Of a stretch of DNA of 41,470 bases, positions 1-8,357 are shown in pieces. Below the pieces are notes generated by a model. The model was not told the DNA's origin and searched no databases. It saw only the letters and a list, made by a program, of their open reading frames with translations. The DNA lies in IMG/VR virus record IMGVR_UViG_3300049491_001001, positions 1 through 41,470 of that record. One strand, 5' to 3'. The stretch's first letter is position 1. Each line of letters starts with the position of its first letter. This DNA is from a virus. Made by a program: the position numbers and the translations under genes.

Positions 1-38
1 GCACCTAGGTGCACGGGGGGTCGGTCGCAGACCCCGGG
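1..38. repeat. left copy of the genome-end redundancy
   Basis: The window opens with the palindrome GCACCTAGGTGC, a G-run and TCGGTCGCAGACCCCGGG. The same order recurs at 41418-41470, where an extra GTGCAC plus G-run is inserted. GGGGTC (17-22) and GACCCC (30-35) can pair around a 7-base loop. This is either a true terminal repeat or overlap left by a circular assembly; the imperfect match fits a variable G-run. The window is therefore probably a whole genome. Confidence 0.75.
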
Positions 39-76
39 GGTGCCCTGAAACTGCGCGTATGGGCGGGGACGGGGAC

Positions 77-184
77 GCACCTCTGAAATCCGTCGATTTT
101 CTGGAAGCCCTTCAAAGTTGATCTTGAAAGAGCACCTCTGAAATCCGTCGATTTTCTGGAAGCCCTTCAAAGTTGATCTTGAAA
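77..184. repeat. tandem 53-bp direct repeat upstream of the terminase genes
   Basis: Two identical 53-base copies (77-129 and 132-184), each beginning GCACCTCTGAAATCC and ending GTTGATCTTGAAA, are separated by two bases. They are clearly more AT-rich than the surroundings and sit directly before the small terminase gene. No reading frame runs through them. Paired sites beside terminase genes are often terminase-binding sites (cosB or pac type), so a packaging role is the leading inference; a transcriptional leader role is the alternative. Confidence 0.85.
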
Positions 185-209
185 TAGACGTTCGGATAGG
201 ATCGCCCTC

Positions 210-728
210 ATGGCAGATCCACTAGGCAGAGGACGCCCACCGGGCCAGGCGCCGAACGCAGCGATCGAGTGGTACGCGAAGCGGGACGTCTGGAAGATGT
301 ACGTCGCTGGCGGGTCGTACGAAGAGATCGCCGAGAAGTACTCGATGCGGCCGGAGAAGGTCAGGTACTACGTCGGCCTGATGAAGAAGGAGTTCCTGGA
401 CACGGAGCGCGATGAGGTACGCGCTCAGCTCTTCGGTGGACTGATGGAGATGCTCGCGCTGAGCACGCAGCAGATGCGCGCCGGTGCGCAACCGATGGTC
501 TCGAACGGACGCGTGATCATCAACCCGCTGACGGGGGAGGTGGCCGATGATCACTCAGCCAGGATTAGGGCGCTCGAAGCAGGCCTGAAGGTGCATGAGC
601 GGATCTCGAAGTTGCTCGGCCTGGATGCGGCGATCAAGACAGAGGTCATCATCACGGACGAGGCACGCCAGGCCGCTCAGGAGGCTGCGGCTGCGGCAGT
701 GACCAGGTTGCACGCCATTGAAGGTTGA
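210..728 (+). CDS. terminase small subunit-like protein
   Basis: This 172-residue protein has an N-terminal helix-turn-helix-like stretch at about residues 20-60 (WKMYVAGGSYEEIAEKYS, then RPEKVRYYV), followed by an acidic helical middle and a helical C-terminus. In the family, the small subunit recognises the packaging site and delivers DNA to the large subunit. The assignment rests on the HTH, the length and the position directly upstream of, and overlapping by 11 bases with, the large terminase gene. The ATG at 210 is preceded by a weak AGGA. Sequence alone does not exclude another HTH protein. Confidence 0.72.
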   Translation: MADPLGRGRPPGQAPNAAIEWYAKRDVWKMYVAGGSYEEIAEKYSMRPEKVRYYVGLMKKEFLDTERDEVRAQLFGGLMEMLALSTQQMRAGAQPMVSNGRVIINPLTGEVADDHSARIRALEAGLKVHERISKLLGLDAAIKTEVIITDEARQAAQEAAAAAVTRLHAIEG

Positions 729-2451
729 GAAGCCACCGGGACGGCGCCCGTACCAAGGTGACCACGATCAGCCCAGCTTCCTGCGCCAGCGGAAGGAAGA
801 CGCGATCGTTGCTCGCGTGCTCGACAGGTCGGTCGTCTTCGACCGACCCCAGCCGAAGCGCACCGGTCGATGGAGCGAGCAGTGGCTCCGCGAGCTGGAC
901 AAGATCATCATCACGATCTCGGACATGCCGGATGCTCAGGCGAGCGAGACGAGACGGGTGCTGGCGAAGGATCCCATCGCATTCGCGGTGATCTATCTCA
1001 GTCATCACCTGAAGGACGATGAGGGCAAGGTGACCTTCAGTGAAGTTCACTTCGCTTGGGCTGAGATTGCCATGACCTGGGCGGCGGAGCGGTGCGAGCC
1101 GATGGAGAACCGCCACATGATCATCTCTCCGCGCGAGTCGGGCAAGAGCACGTGGTGGTTCCTGATCTTCGTGCTCTGGGCGGCGGCCAACGGCTACTCA
1201 GAGTTCACGGCGGCATTCGCCCATGCCTCGTCCCAGGCAGAGACGCACTTGCTGAGCGTCCGGCAGGAGTTCACGATGAACACTCTGCTGAAAATGGACT
1301 TCACGAAGCTGTGCACGCCGACGAAACGGAGCAGTGGGGGCTCGATAGCGGACCGAGCGGGCATGATTCATATGGCGAACGGCTTCGTACTGCTCGCCAA
1401 GGGCATAGATACGGCCATGTTGGGCATGAAAGTGGGCTCGAAACGTCCGGATCTGCTAATTCTGGACGATATCGAGCCGGATGAGGCGAATTATTCGGCA
1501 GATCAGGCACAGAAACGCCTTTCGACGGTCACGGACGCGATTTTCCCGCTGAATGTGCGTGCGCGGGTGGTCGGAGTTGGCACGGTGACCATGCCGGGCT
1601 CGATCATGCACCAGGCGGTGAAGGCAGCGAAGAATGTCGACGTTGCGGACTGGATCGCCGACGAAAAGATCAAGTGTCACTACTTCGCCCCGATCACGAT
1701 CGCCGATGACGGCGAGGAGCAGAGTGTCTGGCCCGCAAAGTGGTCATTGGACTTCCTGAAGTCGATCAGGCACACCCGCAGTTATGCCAAGAACTACGAG
1801 AACGACCCGATGGCACGGGAGGGCGTGTACTGGCTGAGAGAGGACTTCCGGTACGGCGACTTGAGTGGCTGCACCAAGACGGCACTGTTCGTCGACCCTG
1901 CGGTGACGACACGGAAGACGAGCGATTACAGCGGTCTGAGCGTGATCAGCTTCCGGCCGGCAGTGACGGAGCTGATCGAGACCGGCAGGTTCGATCCGGT
2001 GAGCAATATGCCGCTGATGAGACGGAAGGTCATCCGGCCGAGCCAGTGCGTGATCAGGTACTCGGTCGGGGTGAAGTTGACGGGACGGCATCTGCGCCAG
2101 TTCGTCATCGAACGGGTGCTGCCACAGTTCCCCGCTATCAAGCTGATCCGGGTGGAGAGCAATCAGGGCGGAGATCTCTGGCAGGACGTGTTCGCCGGGA
2201 TTCCGGGCGTGAGGTATCACCAGTTCAACAGCACCGCGAGTAAAGAGGTGCGATTCGCCGAGGCGTTGGAGTTGTGGCAGGAGCAGCGCGTCTACCACCG
2301 TCAGCGGTTCGATGCGCTGGAGGAGCAGGCGGTGGGCTTCCCGAACAGTCCGCACGACGACGTGATCGACGCGGCGGTGCAGGGAGTACGGTTCTTCCTA
2401 CTGAGCAGTAAAGCCGTTCCGGCCCGGGTCGAGAGTGAGGACTACCTGTGA
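718..2451 (+). CDS. terL: terminase large subunit
   Basis: A 577-residue DNA-packaging motor. The N-terminal ATPase shows Walker A SPRESGKST (about residues 137-145) and Walker B DLLILDDIEPDE (245-255). The C-terminal RNase H-like nuclease shows LFVDPAVTT (Asp393), RVESNQGG near 479 and the HDDVIDA acidic end near 546. All hallmark residues are present, so both ATP-driven translocation and genome cleavage should work. The start is a TTG at 718 inside the small-subunit gene; no in-frame ATG or GTG lies nearby before the conserved region. Its stop overlaps the portal start (GTGA). Confidence 0.95.
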   Translation: MKVEKPPGRRPYQGDHDQPSFLRQRKEDAIVARVLDRSVVFDRPQPKRTGRWSEQWLRELDKIIITISDMPDAQASETRRVLAKDPIAFAVIYLSHHLKDDEGKVTFSEVHFAWAEIAMTWAAERCEPMENRHMIISPRESGKSTWWFLIFVLWAAANGYSEFTAAFAHASSQAETHLLSVRQEFTMNTLLKMDFTKLCTPTKRSSGGSIADRAGMIHMANGFVLLAKGIDTAMLGMKVGSKRPDLLILDDIEPDEANYSADQAQKRLSTVTDAIFPLNVRARVVGVGTVTMPGSIMHQAVKAAKNVDVADWIADEKIKCHYFAPITIADDGEEQSVWPAKWSLDFLKSIRHTRSYAKNYENDPMAREGVYWLREDFRYGDLSGCTKTALFVDPAVTTRKTSDYSGLSVISFRPAVTELIETGRFDPVSNMPLMRRKVIRPSQCVIRYSVGVKLTGRHLRQFVIERVLPQFPAIKLIRVESNQGGDLWQDVFAGIPGVRYHQFNSTASKEVRFAEALELWQEQRVYHRQRFDALEEQAVGFPNSPHDDVIDAAVQGVRFFLLSSKAVPARVESEDYL

Positions 2452-4025
2452 TCGAGGACCTGCTGACCGGCTGGGTGGAGATGGAGAAGGCACTGCCAGC
2501 CTATGAAGAGGCGGAGGACTTCTACGGCGGCGAGGTGGAGGAATTCTTCGCCTCTGAGCGGATCAGGCATCTGGTCGAAGCGACAGGGAGTCCGTACCGG
2601 TTCAACTTCGCAGCCGTGCCGGTAGATGCGCTGAGCGACCGCGTCGAGGTCGAGAGGGTGACGGCGGCGGACGACGCTGCGGCGACGGAGGCGATCACCC
2701 TCGCGTGGCTGGCGAACGACGTGGGCGTGATGTACCCGGACCTGATCAGGTGGACCTGCGTGTATGGGGATGCGTACTGGATGGTCTGGCCGTACGAGGA
2801 CGACGGCCGGAATCCGGAGCTGCGGGCCGCCGGGGTGAAGATCACGTACCACAAGCCGAAGAACACCCGGATGTTCTACGACGAGCAGGATGAGCGCACT
2901 CCGGTCTACCTGATCAAGCGCTGGTGCGTGGATCATCAGCGCCGGATCTGGCGGGCGGATCTCTGGTACGACGACGTCGTGGAGCACTGGCAGTCCATCG
3001 AGGGCCAGCCGATGGACAAGGACTCTTCGTGGGAGGAGGTCGAGGAGCCGGAGGTCAACCCCTTCGGCCGGATCCCGTTCTTCCACTACCGGACGGGCAT
3101 CCCGTACGGCGAGCCCGTGCACAAGAAGGGGTACGGCTGCCAGGTCGCGCTCAACAAACTGCTGGTGACCCACCTGACCACGACGGACGCGCACGGCTGG
3201 CCCCAGAGGTATGGCCTCACGGACGAGGGCGCGGTGCTCGACGAAGCAGACGATTCCCCGGACTGGGAGGCGGACGAAGACGCCGATCTGGTGGACGGGG
3301 TGAATCCGAGCGGCGTGCGGCGCAGTGGGCAACGCTCGGCCCAGCGCAGCGGGCCGGGCACGATGCAGCGCTTCACCGGGATGCGCGAGGTCGGCACGTT
3401 CGACGAGGCCGACCCGGACGTCTTCATCAAGTCGGTCGACATGTACGTGCTGATCATGGCGGTGCTGACCCGGACGCCGCTGCACGACTTCAAGCCCAGC
3501 ACCCAGCCACCCAGCGGGGAGAGCCGGCGGGTGGCCGAGGCGCCGCTGGTCAAGCGGGCCAAGAAGCTTCAGGCGACGCTGCGGGCGCCGGTGGTGAGCA
3601 CGTGGCGGTTCGTGGCGGAGCTGGCGGGCCGAACTCCCGACTCCGTGATCGACGTGACCTGGGCGCCCGCCTACTCGGCCACCGACACCAACGACTGGCA
3701 GGTGGTCCAGCTCAAGCAGCTCGTCGGGGTACCCACCGACCAGACCCTGACCGAGGCGGGCTACGAGGCCAGCCAGGTGGCCACCTGGCTCGACCCGGAG
3801 CCGGAGGCCTACACCCTCAAGGAACGCCTGGCGATGCTCCTGGAGCTGGCAGGGGCCGCCCAGAAGCTCGGTGTGACGGGGGGCGGTGGCCGAGCCGAGA
3901 GCACGTCGGTCGGGCCGGACGGCGTGCCGGTGGTGACCCCGGCCGTGGAGCCGGACCTGGACGCCTCGGCGGCGCTGGCCCTGCTGCTCGACCAGATCGT
4001 GCGGGAGAATCCCTCTCCCGCGTAG
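2448..4025 (+). CDS. portal protein (SPP1 gp6-like family)
   Basis: A 525-residue protein placed between the large terminase and the scaffold, the classic portal position. It resembles the SPP1 Gp6-like family in length and layout: an N-terminal alpha/beta region with WLANDVGVMYPDLIRW and GDAYWMVWP around residues 87-115, a central GRIPFFHY segment, and long helices toward the C-terminus. The portal forms the dodecameric ring through which DNA enters and where the tail joins. It starts at GTG 2448, overlapping the terminase stop by four bases, which indicates translational coupling. Confidence 0.9.
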   Translation: MIEDLLTGWVEMEKALPAYEEAEDFYGGEVEEFFASERIRHLVEATGSPYRFNFAAVPVDALSDRVEVERVTAADDAAATEAITLAWLANDVGVMYPDLIRWTCVYGDAYWMVWPYEDDGRNPELRAAGVKITYHKPKNTRMFYDEQDERTPVYLIKRWCVDHQRRIWRADLWYDDVVEHWQSIEGQPMDKDSSWEEVEEPEVNPFGRIPFFHYRTGIPYGEPVHKKGYGCQVALNKLLVTHLTTTDAHGWPQRYGLTDEGAVLDEADDSPDWEADEDADLVDGVNPSGVRRSGQRSAQRSGPGTMQRFTGMREVGTFDEADPDVFIKSVDMYVLIMAVLTRTPLHDFKPSTQPPSGESRRVAEAPLVKRAKKLQATLRAPVVSTWRFVAELAGRTPDSVIDVTWAPAYSATDTNDWQVVQLKQLVGVPTDQTLTEAGYEASQVATWLDPEPEAYTLKERLAMLLELAGAAQKLGVTGGGGRAESTSVGPDGVPVVTPAVEPDLDASAALALLLDQIVRENPSPA

Positions 4026-4040
4026 CGGAAGGAACAAGAA

Positions 4041-4631
4041 ATGCCAGACACCCCGGACACCCCGGACGCTCCCGAACCGGACGCTCCCGAGGCTCCCGAA
4101 CCGGACGAGCCTGATGCTCCCGAGCCGTATTCAGCTCCCACCGAGGACGAGTGGAAGCGGGTTCAGGCGACCTTGCGGAAGCGGCGTGACGAGAGAGACC
4201 AGGCGCGCCGTGAGCTGGCTGCGGCCCGTCGTGGCAAGCCGGGCAGCGATAAGCCGGACGAGCCGGACGACAAGCCCAACGGTCCGGATCCCGAGGCCGA
4301 GCGCTGGCGCGCCGTCGCGGCGCGGAACGCCGCGACCAGCGCGATCCAGGGCGCAGGCTTCACCGGCACGGCCGTCCAGGCGAAGCGGCTGACGGCACTG
4401 ATGGACCTGTCGATCGAGCCGGACGACGATGGCTCGTTCGATTTCGAGGACGGGATCGACGATCTGAAGGATCAGTACCCGGAGTTCTTCGCTGCCAGGT
4501 CGTCCCGCCCCGCCCCGAGGGTGAGGACGGGGGGTGGCCGAGATGACAAGGAGGTCGCCCCGGACGGCGATAAGGCGTTCGCCGCCAAGCTGATGAAGCA
4601 GGCAGGCTTCTCGACCCGATCCCTGAGCTGA
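4041..4631 (+). CDS. capsid scaffolding-like protein
   Basis: A 196-residue, strongly charged protein. Residues 1-35 are an acidic Pro/Asp/Glu repeat built on PDTPDAPEPDAPEAPEPD. Residues about 35-65 form a highly charged, probably coiled-coil helix (WKRVQATLRKRRDERDQAR), and the C-terminus is a short basic amphipathic stretch. Composition, size and position between portal and major capsid protein are typical of phage scaffolds, which template capsid assembly and leave before packaging. No protease signature is seen. Start ATG 4041 follows GGAAGGAACAAG. Confidence 0.75.
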   Translation: MPDTPDTPDAPEPDAPEAPEPDEPDAPEPYSAPTEDEWKRVQATLRKRRDERDQARRELAAARRGKPGSDKPDEPDDKPNGPDPEAERWRAVAARNAATSAIQGAGFTGTAVQAKRLTALMDLSIEPDDDGSFDFEDGIDDLKDQYPEFFAARSSRPAPRVRTGGGRDDKEVAPDGDKAFAAKLMKQAGFSTRSLS

Positions 4632-4696
4632 TACCGTAACAACAGCCGATCTCGCCAGGCGTGAAGCCGGAGATCACCTCAACGCCTCGTCGGAGC

Positions 4697-4727
4697 GGAT
4701 GCCGGAGACGTAACTTACTCCGGCTCC
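4697..4727 (+). other. hairpin in the leader of the major capsid gene
   Basis: GCCGGAG (4701-4707) pairs with CTCCGGC (4718-4724) around ACGTAACTTA; allowing one bulged T, GGA (4697-4699) adds three more pairs with TCC. It lies in the 117-base gap between scaffold and capsid genes, 24 bases before the capsid start. There is no T-run, so it looks like an mRNA processing, stability or translation element rather than a terminator. Confidence 0.6.
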
Positions 4728-4748
4728 ATCCCCGCATGAGGAGACACT

Positions 4749-5684
4749 GTGGCGCGCGAAACGTTCGAGGACTGGATCCCGATCGAGGGTGGGGATCGGG
4801 CCATTCAGGCCCTGGCCCGCAACTCGGTCACGGAGCTGCTGGGTCGTCCGGAGCCGATGGCTTCCGATACCAAGTGGGTTCCCCGCTCCGGTAACTTCGC
4901 CATCGCGGCGATCGCCAAGGGCGCGGCCTACGGCGAGACGGCGGGCACGAACGACTACGTCGAGTTGATCGCCCGCAAGGCCGGTGGCGTGGCCCGGATC
5001 GCCGAAGAGGATTTGCTGGACTCCCCGGTCCAGATCCTGGCGACCAAGCGCGTCGATGCCGCGCGGAACATGGCGATCTTTTTCGACAACTCCACTCTTG
5101 GTACCTCGGCTGCGGCCAACGGCACCACGGTGCTCTACGACTCGGTCTACAAGGCCGTGCGGACCACCGACACGAACGTCGGCTACACCGCCGATGCCAA
5201 CTTCGTGTCCGGTTCGGCGACGTACGACAACCTGTCGGCCACCCTCGGCAAGGTCGAGGACTCGATCTGGTTCGACGACAGCCAGCTCTTCGTCGCGGCC
5301 AGCCCGGCGTTCCGTCAGGTGTTCCGGGGCGTCAAGGACACCCAGAACCGGCCGATCTTCATCGAAGGGACCGACCAGCAGGGGGCGGCCGATCTCCTGT
5401 TCGGTAACCGGGTGAACTGGACGATGGGTGCTCGGGTCTCGGCGACGAACACCACGGCCCCGGCAGGCAATCCGCTGCTGATCATCGGCAACCGGGATCT
5501 GCTGATCAAGGGCTTGGCGAAGCTGACCCCGCAGATCGTCAGCTCCAATCCGGGCTTCCAGCTCCAGCGGGCGGCTACCGGCGTCGGCTTCCTGACCGAC
5601 GAGGCGCTGATGAAGGCGGCCATGCGGCGAGGCTTCAAGGTCGGCGCGGCGAACGCCTTCGCCGTCTTCGAGAAGACGAGCTGA
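4749..5684 (+). CDS. major capsid protein (HK97-fold)
   Basis: A 311-residue protein. MARETFEDWIPIEGG at the N-terminus, the SGNFAIAAIAKGAAYGETAG segment near residue 50, and the C-terminal ALMKAAMRRGFKVGAANAFAVFEK match the general layout of actinophage HK97-type capsid proteins without a long delta domain; the upstream scaffold would fill that role. Start GTG 4749 is preceded by GAGGAG five bases upstream, one of the best ribosome sites in the window. Hairpins lie on both sides (4697-4727, 5692-5725), consistent with a stabilised, highly expressed message. Confidence 0.92.
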   Translation: MARETFEDWIPIEGGDRAIQALARNSVTELLGRPEPMASDTKWVPRSGNFAIAAIAKGAAYGETAGTNDYVELIARKAGGVARIAEEDLLDSPVQILATKRVDAARNMAIFFDNSTLGTSAAANGTTVLYDSVYKAVRTTDTNVGYTADANFVSGSATYDNLSATLGKVEDSIWFDDSQLFVAASPAFRQVFRGVKDTQNRPIFIEGTDQQGAADLLFGNRVNWTMGARVSATNTTAPAGNPLLIIGNRDLLIKGLAKLTPQIVSSNPGFQLQRAATGVGFLTDEALMKAAMRRGFKVGAANAFAVFEKTS

Positions 5685-5691
5685 CCGATTC

Positions 5692-5725
5692 GCTCCGGGC
5701 CGGGACCTTCCGCCCGGCCCGGAGC
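5692..5725 (+). terminator. 13-bp perfect hairpin after the capsid gene
   Basis: GCTCCGGGCCGGG (5692-5704) and CCCGGCCCGGAGC (5713-5725) are perfect complements around an 8-base loop (ACCTTCCG), seven bases after the capsid stop. It lacks a T-tract, so it is either a partial actinobacterial terminator that lowers transcription of the connector genes or a 3' stabiliser of the capsid message. Confidence 0.7.
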
Positions 5726-5743
5726 ACCCGGAGGGAGATCAGC

Positions 5744-6076
5744 ATGGCGAAGAATCCGGCTACCACCGTGGCGGCGAAGTCCACTCCCGAGAGCGAGCCG
5801 GACTCATCCTTCCGGCACCAGTTCGTGCTCATGGCCCGGGATTACCAGGCCGAGCAGGACCATGAGGCGATGCACGAGGCGAACAAGGCATACCTGTCGA
5901 CCGAGGCGCGCAATCGCGGCCTGGCCGTGACCGGTCCCGTCGAGTTGGAGTCGGCCGAGGCCCGGGCTGACGGCTCGGTCGTGCTCACCTACGCCGTCCC
6001 GGCTGTCCCGGCCGTGATCCTGGTAGAGCAGTCCGACCCGACCGACGGTCCGGACTTCGGCAAGGCCCCGCACTGA
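5744..6076 (+). CDS. hypothetical head-region protein
   Basis: A 110-residue protein I do not recognise. The first ~25 residues are low-complexity (KNPATTVAAKSTPESEPDSS), followed by a charged helix (FVLMARDYQAEQDHEAMHEANKAY near 28-50) and a beta-rich C-terminal half ending VVLTYAVPAVPAVILVEQSDP. It sits between the capsid and head-tail connector genes, where decoration or connector proteins are usual, and has a strong GGAGGGAGA ribosome site before ATG 5744. Confidence 0.75.
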   Translation: MAKNPATTVAAKSTPESEPDSSFRHQFVLMARDYQAEQDHEAMHEANKAYLSTEARNRGLAVTGPVELESAEARADGSVVLTYAVPAVPAVILVEQSDPTDGPDFGKAPH

Positions 6077-6077
6077 G

Positions 6078-6524
6078 ATGACCTGGGCCAGCACTGCGGA
6101 TGTCCTGAACGTGACGGGCACAACCGTCACCTCTCCTCAGCTCAGTGCTGCCAACGAGGTCATCACGATCTACGCGAACCGGACCGAGGCCGCGTCGGCC
6201 TCCCTTGCTTCAAGAGATCTGTACTGGCTGAATCGGGCGGTGTGCTGGCAGACCGTCTGGCAGATGCAACAGCCGGGGTATGACCAGAAGTCTGTCGTTG
6301 CCTCGTTCCGTCAGGACGGCCTTGAGGTGAACTATGGCGGGACGAAGGACAACGAAGCGGCAGAATGGAAGGTCTCCCTGGCGCCGCTGGCGGCAAGGGC
6401 GCTCAAGAATCTTTCCTGGAAAGCTGGCAACACTCTCCGTACTCCGCGAATCTCCACGCCGGTAGGCGCGCCGCTCGACATGCTGACCGAGGGCAATGAT
6501 CCGTACTCGAAGGGGTGGGAATGA
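6078..6524 (+). CDS. head-tail adaptor protein
   Basis: A 148-residue protein beginning MTWASTADVLNVTG, a start typical of phage head-tail connector (adaptor) proteins that bind under the portal ring. The middle is helical (SAANEVITIYANRTEA; DLYWLNRAVCWQTVWQMQQPG), and the C-terminus is a loop region with RTPRISTP. Position directly after the capsid genes supports the call. ATG 6078 lies one base after the previous stop. Confidence 0.75.
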   Translation: MTWASTADVLNVTGTTVTSPQLSAANEVITIYANRTEAASASLASRDLYWLNRAVCWQTVWQMQQPGYDQKSVVASFRQDGLEVNYGGTKDNEAAEWKVSLAPLAARALKNLSWKAGNTLRTPRISTPVGAPLDMLTEGNDPYSKGWE

Positions 6525-6850
6525 ACGCCGTTCCCACTACCAAGATCTCTGTCCTGCGCGGCGAGGGCGAAACCCTCTTCGGCGACTCGGAGGACAGCGA
6601 TACAACGATCGCCACCGGCGTGCTGGCCAGCCTGCTCACGGTGAGTCGCAAGACGCGCTCTCCCGTCGATGGCCGTCCGGAGATCATCACGTACTTCACG
6701 GCCCGCGTGCCGCACGGAACCGACGTGCAGCTCGGGGACCGGGTCAAGGATGAGATCTCCGGGTCGGTCTACATCCTGACGCTCGTGGACCATGTACAGA
6801 ATCCCGTCGCACGTCAAGACGTGCGGCTTGAGCTTCACCGGGTTGCCTGA
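6521..6850 (+). CDS. head-tail stopper-like protein
   Basis: A 109-residue, mostly beta protein (TTKISVLRGEGETLFGD ... RVKDEISGSVYILTLVDHVQNP ... VRLELHRVA). Size, beta character and place between the adaptor and the tail-completion gene fit the head-closure/stopper family that plugs the filled head before tail joining. I chose ATG 6521, which overlaps the previous stop (ATGA) with AGGGG five bases upstream; an alternative GTG lies at 6515. Confidence 0.68.
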   Translation: MNAVPTTKISVLRGEGETLFGDSEDSDTTIATGVLASLLTVSRKTRSPVDGRPEIITYFTARVPHGTDVQLGDRVKDEISGSVYILTLVDHVQNPVARQDVRLELHRVA

Positions 6851-6913
6851 ACTCCTGGACGACAGGATTCGAGGTGGCCCGCCCGACGCCGACAAGGCAG
6901 GGGAGGTAGTGTC

Positions 6914-7294
6914 ATGATCGTCGTGCCCTACCCTCCCGGCATTGCGCGTCTTGACGCCAAGATCCAGGCGATGAACCGGCGCGTGACGCGCGCGGTGATG
7001 CGGGATGCCAGGCGCTACGTGCCGGTCGACACCGGCACGCTCCGGGCATCGATCCACATGACCCAGGTGGGCAGGTTCTCCGGGCAGGTCTGGGTCGGCA
7101 CCGATCACTGGCAGCCGCAGGAGTACGGGTCCTCCGCTCACCACATCTATGCGCACGGTAACTACGGTCTGGGGCCGAGGACCGGCGGACGCTGGGCCCC
7201 CTTCTACGCCCCCTCCGGCCACGTCTTTCACCCCGGCACGCCAGAGGTCGCGTTCATGCGGCGCGCGCTGTATCAGAAGCGGGTGGTGAGGTAG
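6914..7294 (+). CDS. HK97 gp10-like tail-completion protein
   Basis: A 126-residue protein with the family signature VPVDTGTLRASI near residues 37-48, a basic N-terminal helix, and a glycine-, histidine- and proline-rich C-terminal half (HPGTPEVAFMRRAL) typical of HK97-gp10/minor-capsid-like proteins. These sit at the head-tail joint and help finish the tail end. ATG 6914 has GGGGAGG seven bases upstream. The 63-base gap before it holds no evident gene. Confidence 0.85.
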   Translation: MIVVPYPPGIARLDAKIQAMNRRVTRAVMRDARRYVPVDTGTLRASIHMTQVGRFSGQVWVGTDHWQPQEYGSSAHHIYAHGNYGLGPRTGGRWAPFYAPSGHVFHPGTPEVAFMRRALYQKRVVR

Positions 7295-7750
7295 ATGCCC
7301 GCGACGCTCATTCCGAACTCGTCCCTCGTCGCCGTGACGTGGCTTCGCGAACAGGTGCCCTACCTGGAAGGAAACGTCGCGACCGAACTGCCGAGACCGG
7401 CGGATGACAATGCCTGGCTGGCCAAGGGATTCGTCGTCGTCCGGCCGGTCGGCGGCACTCCGGGGCAGAATGGATTGCGCCGTCCGGTCCTCTCGCTCTC
7501 CGCCTATGCCAAGGCGAAGAACAGCGGTAGGCCTCCGCGCAATGTCGCCAATCAGTGCATCGAGCAGATCCGTGCGGCGACCATTCAGTATCGCACGACT
7601 CCTCAACTCATCACCGCTATGCCTTCGGCATACAAGGATGCGAAGGTGCTGGACGTGACAATGCGTACCGAGCCCACCGAAATGCCGGGCGACGAAGCTG
7701 ACTATGCTAGGTACCAGGCCGACATCGAGATATGGTGGGTTCCCGTCTAA
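7295..7750 (+). CDS. tail terminator protein
   Basis: A 151-residue protein placed between the gp10-like gene and the major tail protein, the standard tail-terminator slot. It starts with a helix (SLVAVTWLREQVPYL) followed by strands (AKGFVVVRPVGG ... LSLSAYAK ... VLDVTMRTEP) and ends YQADIEIWWVPV, a pattern common in these proteins, which stop tube growth and bind the head. ATG 7295 directly abuts the previous stop. Confidence 0.75.
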   Translation: MPATLIPNSSLVAVTWLREQVPYLEGNVATELPRPADDNAWLAKGFVVVRPVGGTPGQNGLRRPVLSLSAYAKAKNSGRPPRNVANQCIEQIRAATIQYRTTPQLITAMPSAYKDAKVLDVTMRTEPTEMPGDEADYARYQADIEIWWVPV

Positions 7751-7771
7751 GGGCCCCGATAGGAGAGCATC

Positions 7772-8341
7772 ATGGGAGTCACGGTCACCAATCTGATCGC
7801 CGGTCCGGCTGATATCTACATCGGTGCCTTCGGCGCGACCGAGCCTGCCGATTCGGCGGTCAACACCACGCCGTCGGCCTCCGTCTGGACGGACATGGGC
7901 GGCACGCAGGACGGCGTGAAGCTGGTCGTCAAGCAGGAGTACTTCGAGCTGGAAGTCGACCAGATCGTCGACCGGGTCGGTTCGCGTCTGTCGAAGCGCG
8001 AGGTGACAATCGAAGCGAATCTCGCCGAGCCAACGCTGGCGAACATCGCCAACGTGCTCAACGGCGGCACCGTCACGGCATCGGCCGCGTTCGCCACTTA
8101 CGACGCGGTGAACGATTCCTCGGCCACCCAGCCGACCTACAAGGCCATCATCATCGACGGCTGGGCGCCCGGCGTTTCGCCGTTCCGGCGCCGGATCATC
8201 GTCCGGAAGGTGCTGTCGATCGACGGTATCAAGGAGCAGGAGTACAAGAAGGACGGACAGATCCTTCTGCCGTCTTCCTTCATCGGGCACTACGTGTCCA
8301 GCGCGATCCGGCCGTTCCGGATCATCGATCAGTTGACGTAA
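7772..8341 (+). CDS. major tail protein
   Basis: A 189-residue beta-rich protein. The N-terminal GVTVTNLIAGPADIYIGAFGA, the central GVKLVVKQEYFELEVDQIVDRVG and the KREVTIEANLAEPTL segments are characteristic of siphovirus tube proteins. It lies before the frameshifted chaperone pair, the invariant position of this gene. It polymerises in hexameric rings to form the tail tube. ATG 7772 is preceded by GATAGGAGAGC. Confidence 0.9.
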   Translation: MGVTVTNLIAGPADIYIGAFGATEPADSAVNTTPSASVWTDMGGTQDGVKLVVKQEYFELEVDQIVDRVGSRLSKREVTIEANLAEPTLANIANVLNGGTVTASAAFATYDAVNDSSATQPTYKAIIIDGWAPGVSPFRRRIIVRKVLSIDGIKEQEYKKDGQILLPSSFIGHYVSSAIRPFRIIDQLT

Positions 8342-8357
8342 CCGGAAGGGGTTACCC

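Noticed and set aside
2442-4037. 531-codon minus-strand frame opposite the portal gene
   Set aside because: It mirrors the portal gene almost end to end; composition is typical of antisense high-GC frames.
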